Of a stretch of 64,000 nucleotides of DNA, positions 58,266-64,000 are shown one piece after another. A program made the position numbers and the translations under genes. Source of the stretch: Ursus arctos (Eukaryota > Chordata > Mammalia > Carnivora > Ursidae); assembly GCF_023065955.2 (NCBI RefSeq), contig NW_026622986.1:17199848-17263847 (forward strand), read 5' to 3'. The notes below the pieces were generated by a model. That model was not told the DNA's origin and did not search any database. It worked only from the letters and a program-made list of their open reading frames with translations. How positions within the stretch are numbered: position 1 is the stretch's first letter; the number at the start of each line of letters is the position of its first letter.

Positions 58266-60431
58266 GAGTAAATGTAGACTAGTCCTTGAGAACACTCCTT
58301 TGGGGGATTTCTACAACATAAAAGACAGCTGATATGAATGAACCCTGCCCTTCCAACATAATATGTAGTATTAAGAAAAAAATGTAATCATAGCCTTGAT
58401 TAATAAGAGAATAAAAGGGAAATCCAGTTCTGTTTTAGTGCCAGTAACAACAGTTCAAAACCATAGTCATAAGTAGAACTGACACCACAGAGTATAAGCC
58501 TCGGTGCCTGGGGTTTTAATACCTACTTGAGGCAGAAATTGTGCCTTTGGGTCCACAGGCAGCTGGAATTGAGCCGCTTGCATAAAGCTTGGTCTCAAAT
58601 GGCTAGTCCCTTGTGAAAGGAGAATGAGCAAAATTCAGTGGTCCAAAGCCATTAAAAACTCTAGGACCCTGACAAAAAGCTAATGTAAAAATGTTCTCTA
58701 CCATGAAACGGGGCTTTTGAAACTCCAGTTGAGGGAATTGGGGGGAAAAAAAGGCTCAATAAAGATGTGCTCACAATAAAAATATAAATTTTGAGTGTAA
58801 TCAACAGATCCAACAAAGAAGAAAATTTTAATTCCATAAACAGAAGAGAACCAACTTGAAAAAGACCATAAAACTACTTATATTAAAATAAGTAACTTAA
58901 GAGATTAAAAAAAGGAATAAAACCATAATGAAAGACATGACAGAAATAACAGGATAAGGAAAAAAAAAAAAGAGAACGTCTGGAAATGAAATGTTCACTG
59001 TTTTTGGTTTTTGTTTTTAATGGTTGGATTAAACTGCTGAGATGAGAATTGGTGAATTAGATGATCTGGTCAAATCACCCAGAAAGTAGAAGAAAAGAGA
59101 GAAGGATGGGGAAATATAAGAATGATTGAGAGGTATAGAAGGTAGAATAGGAAAGTATAGATCTATTTAATGACCATTTCAGAAGGACAGAATGGGAGAT
59201 GTAACACTCAATAAAATAATGCCTGGGATTTTTTAGAATTGACAAGAGACAGTCATGATATTTAAGAAATACACAGTGTCCTAGACAGGAGGAATAAAAA
59301 AAAAAATCCATATCTAAACAAACCATGGAGAAACTACTGAACATTAAATAAAACATGTTCAAACTAATTATGGAGAGACGACTAAGGAACACCAGCTATA
59401 CTAACAATTGCCATCTCATCTACAGCAAAAGGTGTCAGAAAAAGTGTAAAAATACCTTCAAAGTGCTGAGAGAAAAAAATTGTTATCTTAGCATTTTATG
59501 CTTAATTAAAATATTAGTTGGGAATAAGAATAGAGATATTTTCAGAAAATTAAGACTTAACAGTTTGCCGTTCCCCAACCCTTACTATAAAGGCTAATAA
59601 AGGATATGCTTCAGCTAGAAGAAAACTGAACATAGAAGAAAGGAGAGGGCAGCAAGGAAAAGTTGTGACCCAAAAAAATAAACACGTTGATAAATCTTAA
59701 GTGTTGGCTGTAAAAGAAACTACTGTAATAATGATGACTAATTTGGATGACTAATTAAGAACAAGCTGGAACTAAAATACATGACAGCAGTACTTAAAAA
59801 CCTGAAGAAGGAAATCAGAAACATTTTAGGATTCTTGTATTGAGTGGGAGAAAGATAGAAAAACTGTAACTCTAGACTTTGTTGGTGGTTATTTTAAAAA
59901 TATAGGGGTTTTCATTAATAAAACTAGGATGTACAACTTTTAAGCCCACTAAATGGAGAAAAGAGACTAAGAAAACTTGGTCAACAGAAGGGAGAGAGAA
60001 AGAACAAAAAGAAACACGTGGTAAATTGAAAGCATAAAGTAAGATAAAGTCCTAATATTTTAATAATCACAGTAAATGAATGTAGACTTTTCAAATTGAA
60101 AACTAATACAAAATGCAGACACATATTATTTATAACAGAGACATCTAAAGCACAATGTCCCTGAAAGATTGAAAGTAAAAAGTTAGAAAAAATAAGAATC
60201 ATGAGCCTAATAATCTTTATGCATCTAACATAACCCAAATTTACATATGGCAAAAAAAAATACACAATTTACCACACCTTCAAGGACCCAGATAACCCCT
60301 ATCTTATATAAATTATTCTAATATTCAAGGAAAAACTCCCAAAGTTTTTTTATGAGGCTAATGTAAATCTTAATTTCAAAATTAAATATGCATTATGAAA
60401 AAGGAAAAGTAGAGGTCAGTGTTGCAAATGA

Positions 60432-60664
60432 ATATAGATTCAAAAATCCCAAAAAGGGGGACCTGGGCGGCTCATTTGTTTAAGCATCTGACTCTTGATT
60501 TCAGCTCAGGTCATGATCTTAGGGTTGTGGGACTGAGTCCCCGCATCAGGCTCCGTGCTTGGAGGAGAGTCTGCTTGAGATTCTTTCTTCCCTTCCCTCT
60601 CCCCGCCCCCCACACGAGCTCACGCTCTTTCTCTCTCTCTAAAATTAAAAAAAAAAAAAAATCT
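60432..60664 (+). mobile_element. can-SINE
   Basis: 'gggggacctgggcggctcatttgtttaagc' head, 'cagctcaggtcatgatcttagggttgtggg', CT-rich block and long A tail. Confidence 0.92.
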
Positions 60665-61370
60665 CAAAAATGTTAGCTATTGAGTTTTAAGAAGTTGTTT
60701 TCTAATGTCGTAGAGTTGCTTTAAAATAATACAAGTAATCCATTATACCCAACTGCCAAAATGCAAAATCCTGTATATTTGTGAAATATTTGAAGCATTA
60801 CCTTAAACATCATGATCATGAAAATAATATTTGCATTTTCTTCCAATCAACATTATCTGGAGATCCAGTTTCTAAATAGTTACTCCTTTGCTGTGAGACC
60901 TTAAAAAAGGTACCTTATTTTTGGGTCCTAAGTTTCTGGTCTATTAAATGAGTGTGCTTATAATACCTACCTAGGAACATGGAATATAGGTGACCCAGCT
61001 GAGCTTCCTGAGCCAAATCCAGCCTAGATCATCCGTCTCTGAGTCCCACAGACTCGTGCCATAAATGCCTGTTGTTTTAAACACTGATGTTTTCAGTTGT
61101 TTGTTTTGCAATAATAACAAACTAAAATACCTGGCAAAGTTAAAAATTAGATGTTGGCAAGATATGGAGGAAAAACAGGAACTCTCCATTGCTATCAATG
61201 GGAAAGTAAATTAATACAATCCCTTTGGGGAACAATATGGCAGTAGTTAATTGTAAAGTTGAAATTACCCATATCCTATTAACAGAGATCAGAAATTCCA
61301 CCTCTAAATAGATACACTAGAGAAATATACATATAGGTAAAGAGTCATCTAAAAGATGTTTATTACAGTG

Positions 61371-61562
61371 GTTTTTTTTTTAAGATTTTATTTACTTGAG
61401 AGAGAGAGCAAGAGAGCACAAGCAGGGGGAGGGGCAGAGGGAGAGGGAGAAGGAGGGTCCCCGCTGAGCAGGGAGCCTGATGCAGGACTCAATCCCAGGA
61501 CTCTCAGATCATGACCTGAGCCTAAGTCAGATGCTTAACCGACCGAGCCACCCACGTGCCCT
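61371..61562 (-). mobile_element. can-SINE
   Basis: Antisense: poly-T, 'agagagagagcaagagagcacaagcagggggagg', 'gatcatgacctgagcctaagtcagatgc', 'ccgaccgagccacccacgtgccc'. Duplication TATTACAG on both sides. Confidence 0.94.
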
Positions 61563-61650
61563 ATTACAGCATTCTAATAATAAAAACTGGAAATAATGTC
61601 TATCAATAAGGAAAATGAATGGATAAATTATGTATTACAGTCATACAATG

Positions 61651-62051
61651 TGTAGTGGGTTGAACTGTGCCCTCCAAAAATGCTTATCCATTCACAAGTT
61701 CAGGATATGATCTTATTTGGAAACAGGGTCTTAGTTAAGATATGGTCATACTGGATCCAGATGGGCCCTAAATCCAATGATGAGTATCATTATAAAAACA
61801 GAAGACTCACAGAAACACCCAGGGAAGAAGTCCATGAGGTGACACAGCAGAGATTGAAGTGATGCAGCTACGAGCCAAGGAGCACCAAAGATTGCTGCAG
61901 CCACCAGAAGCTAGGAGACGGGCATGGAATAGATTCTTCCAAAAGGAGTGTACCTTGATAACACCTTGATTTTGGACTTCTGGTCTCCTTCATGTTGTAT
62001 GAGCCACCCAGTTTGTGGTAGTATTTTATGGCAGCCCAAGGAACTAATACA
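61651..62051 (+). mobile_element. Complete solo MLT1-class LTR (ERVL-MaLR)
   Basis: It starts TGTAGTGGGTTGAACTGTGC and ends GGAACTAATACA. The 5-bp target-site duplication CAATG lies at 61646-61650 and 62052-62056. Inside are 'ttggacttctggtctcc' and 'gagccacccagtttgtgg'. Both ends and the duplication survive, so its excision to a solo LTR by LTR-LTR recombination is clear. The 60-codon frame inside is spurious. Confidence 0.92.
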
Positions 62052-62200
62052 CAATGAATACTACATACCAGTTAAAAGTAATGAACTACAAGTATATATG
62101 TATCAATATGGGTAAATCTTAAACTCAGTTATCAATGAAGAACCAATATCAAATGTGAAAACAGTATATAACATGATAAAATTTATATAACCTCCAGGCA

Positions 62201-62357
62201 GGGGTGCCTGAGTGGCTCAGTCCGTTAAGTGTCCAACTCTTGATTTCAGCTCAGGTCATGATCTCAGGGTTGTGAGATCGAGCCCTGTGTTGGCGTGGAG
62301 CCTGCTTAACATTCTCTCTCTCCTTCTCCCTCTCTAAATAAAAATAAATAAATAAAG
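62201..62357 (+). mobile_element. can-SINE
   Basis: 'ggggtgcctgagtggctcagtccgttaagtgtcc' head and 'ctctaaataaaaataaataaataaag' tail. Duplication TATAACCTCCAGGCA (62186-62200) versus TATAACCTCAAGGCA (62363-62377). Confidence 0.94.
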
Positions 62358-62454
62358 TCGTCTATAACCTCAAGGCAGACATGGGGGTAGGGAGGAGACT
62401 GATCTCTAGTAAGCGGTACTGACTAGACAACTAGCTTTGATCTTCATTATAAAA

Positions 62455-63917
62455 ATGAATGAGGTGCACTGAGAACTATATAACATTGCTGAAAGAAATT
62501 AAGACATGAATAAATGGAAAGGCAACTCATGTTCATGGAGGAAAGAATATTGTTAGATGTGAATACTACCCAAAGTGATCTACAGATTCAGTGCAGTCCT
62601 CATCAGAATGGAATCTCAAGGGACTGCCCCCAAATAACCAAATAATCTTGAAAAGGAAGAACTAAAATTGGAGGACTCACATTTCCTGATTTCAAAACTG
62701 ACTATAAAACTACAGTAATCAAAATAGTGTGGTATTGGTATAAAGACAGACATACAGACAAATGAAATAGAGAGCCTAGAGGTATCCCTCACATATATGC
62801 TCAAATTATTTCAGTAAAGGTACCAGGACCATTCAATGGGGGAAGGATAATCTTTTTTCACAAATAGCATTGGGAAAAGTGGATATCCACATGCAAAAGA
62901 ATGAAGTTGGACCCTTGCTTTACACCATATACAAAAGTTAATTCTAAATGGATCAAAGACATAAACCTAAGAGCTAAAACAATAAAACTCTTAGAACAAA
63001 ATAGGGAGAAAGCTTTAGGACATTGAATTTGGCAAGATTTCTTGGCTATGGCAATAAAAACACAGCAACAAAAGAAAACATTAGATAGTTGACTTCGTCA
63101 AAATTAAAAACTTCAGTATATTAAAGGACACTGTCAAGAGAGTGAAAATGGAACAAGGTGGGAGAAAATATTTGCAAATCATATCTGATAAGGGATTAAT
63201 TTCCAGAATATATAAAGAACTACAACTCAACAACAACAAAAAACAATCCATTTCAAAGATGGACAAAGACCTTGAATAGACATCTCTCCAGAGAGGATAT
63301 ACTAATGGCCAATAAGCACATGAAAAGGTTCTCAACATCATTAACCATTAGGGACATACAAATCAAATACAGATGCAATGAGATACCACTGCACACCCGC
63401 TAGGATGGTTATAACATTTTTTTAAAAAGTACTCAAACACATGTACACACATGTTCATAGCGGCACAATTCACAATAGCCAAAAGGCGGAAACAGCCCAA
63501 AGTCCATCAATACATTAATGGATAAACAAATGTGGTAAATACATACAATGGAATATTACTCAGCCATAAAAAGGACTGATACATGTTACTAAATGACCAC
63601 TGAAACATTATGTTAATTGAAAGAAGCCAGAAATAAAGGTCACATCCTATATGATTCCATTTATGTGAAGTTCCCAGAATAAGTAAATCCATAGAGACAC
63701 AACACAAATTGTTAGTTTCCAGAGAGTAGGGGGAGGGAAGGGTGTTTAGCAGGTACAGAGTTTTAGTTTGGGATGATGAAAAAGTTCTGGAGATGGATAG
63801 CGGTGATGGATGCACAGCAATGTGGATGAACTTAATGCCACTAAATTGTACACTTAAAAAGAGTTGATATGGTAAATTTTTATATTATGTATGTTTTGCC
63901 ACAATAAAAAAAATTAG
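62455..63917 (+). mobile_element. Sense L1, distal ORF2 and 3' end
   Basis: Sense-strand L1 text in order: 'ctacagattcagtgcagtcctcatcagaatgg', 'gactataaaactacagtaatcaaaatagtgtggtattgg', 'tcaaagacataaacctaagagctaaaac', 'ggaatattactcagccataaaaagg', 'gggatgatgaaaaagttctggagatggatagc', ending in 'ccacaataaaaaaaatt'. Many frame breaks; 5'-truncated. The 3' end is intact with AATAAA and an A run. Confidence 0.9.
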
Positions 63918-64000
63918 TAAGGGTAAGTCTGTGGCAGTCCTGTGAACTGGATGGGAAGTGGGCGCTGAGGGAAGCAGCATGGTAGCCTAAACTGGTAGGA

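Larger units (their letters stand above)
58480..62454 (+). mobile_element. Degenerate L1/HAL1-type element in sense orientation
   Basis: Worn sense-strand LINE text runs through the region: 'gtctcaaatggctagtccc', 'caaaccatggagaaactactgaac', 'caaagtgctgagag', 'gatgttggcaagatatggagg', 'atactacataccagttaaaagtaatgaactacaag'. It is split by SINEs at 60432, 61371 and 62201 and an LTR at 61651. No frame exceeds about 105 codons, and the longest (59075-59392) is on the wrong strand. HAL1 versus L1 cannot be settled by eye. Confidence 0.6.

Noticed and set aside
59075..59392. 105-codon minus frame
   Set aside because: It is the complement of a sense L1/HAL1-type element; Phe/Leu/Ser-rich composition is typical of reversed A-rich LINE sequence.

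Overview
This is a window of mammalian nuclear DNA, AT-rich and dominated by transposable elements. The commonest young repeat is a tRNA-derived carnivore SINE (can-SINE) with a CT-rich stretch and an AATAAAATCTTT-A(n) tail. Several copies (5856, 6859, 34794, 41202) have the sequence form I associate with ursids (bears, giant panda). The source is therefore a caniform carnivore, most probably a bear; the species call is inference. There is no bacterial, phage, plasmid or CRISPR content.

The only protein-coding sequence I can support belongs to one spliced gene on the + strand. An internal exon at 2975-3065 (30 codons plus 1 nt) and one at 21467-21630 (164 nt) both have good splice sites. Their reading phases fit each other exactly across an 18.4 kb intron. 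The encoded stretch is hydrophilic, lysine- and glutamate-rich, and looks like the C-terminal part of a protein I do not recognise. A very short in-phase candidate last exon (five codons and a stop) lies at 42458-42475, 20.8 kb further on. Upstream exons would lie left of the window.

Everything else is intronic or intergenic. 1-8.6 kb: exon 1 with MIR, L2, a Tigger-like DNA transposon, an old MaLR-type LTR and a cluster of can-SINEs. 8.6-15 kb: nested antisense L1s. 15-21.4 kb: older MIR/L2-class relics, SINEs, a short young sense L1 and antisense L1 pieces. 21.6-37.4 kb: an almost continuous pile of antisense L1s with MLT1, L1 and SINE insertions. 37.4-43.8 kb: mostly unique sequence with two young insertions and an unusual tRNA-like/5S-rRNA-like relic at 39.1-39.3 kb. 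43.8-53.1 kb: antisense L1s carrying a processed pseudogene of the mitochondrial ATPase inhibitor ATP5IF1 on the - strand. 53.1-58.2 kb: unique sequence, MIR and SINEs. 58.5-63.9 kb: two degenerate L1-class elements in sense orientation, with a clean solo MLT1 LTR and SINEs nested inside.

No L1 copy keeps a long open reading frame, so all are dead. I found no new biological system. The points most worth checking are the identity and last exon of the host gene, the 5S-like chimera, the processed pseudogene, and a few insertions with perfect target-site duplications that may be polymorphic.
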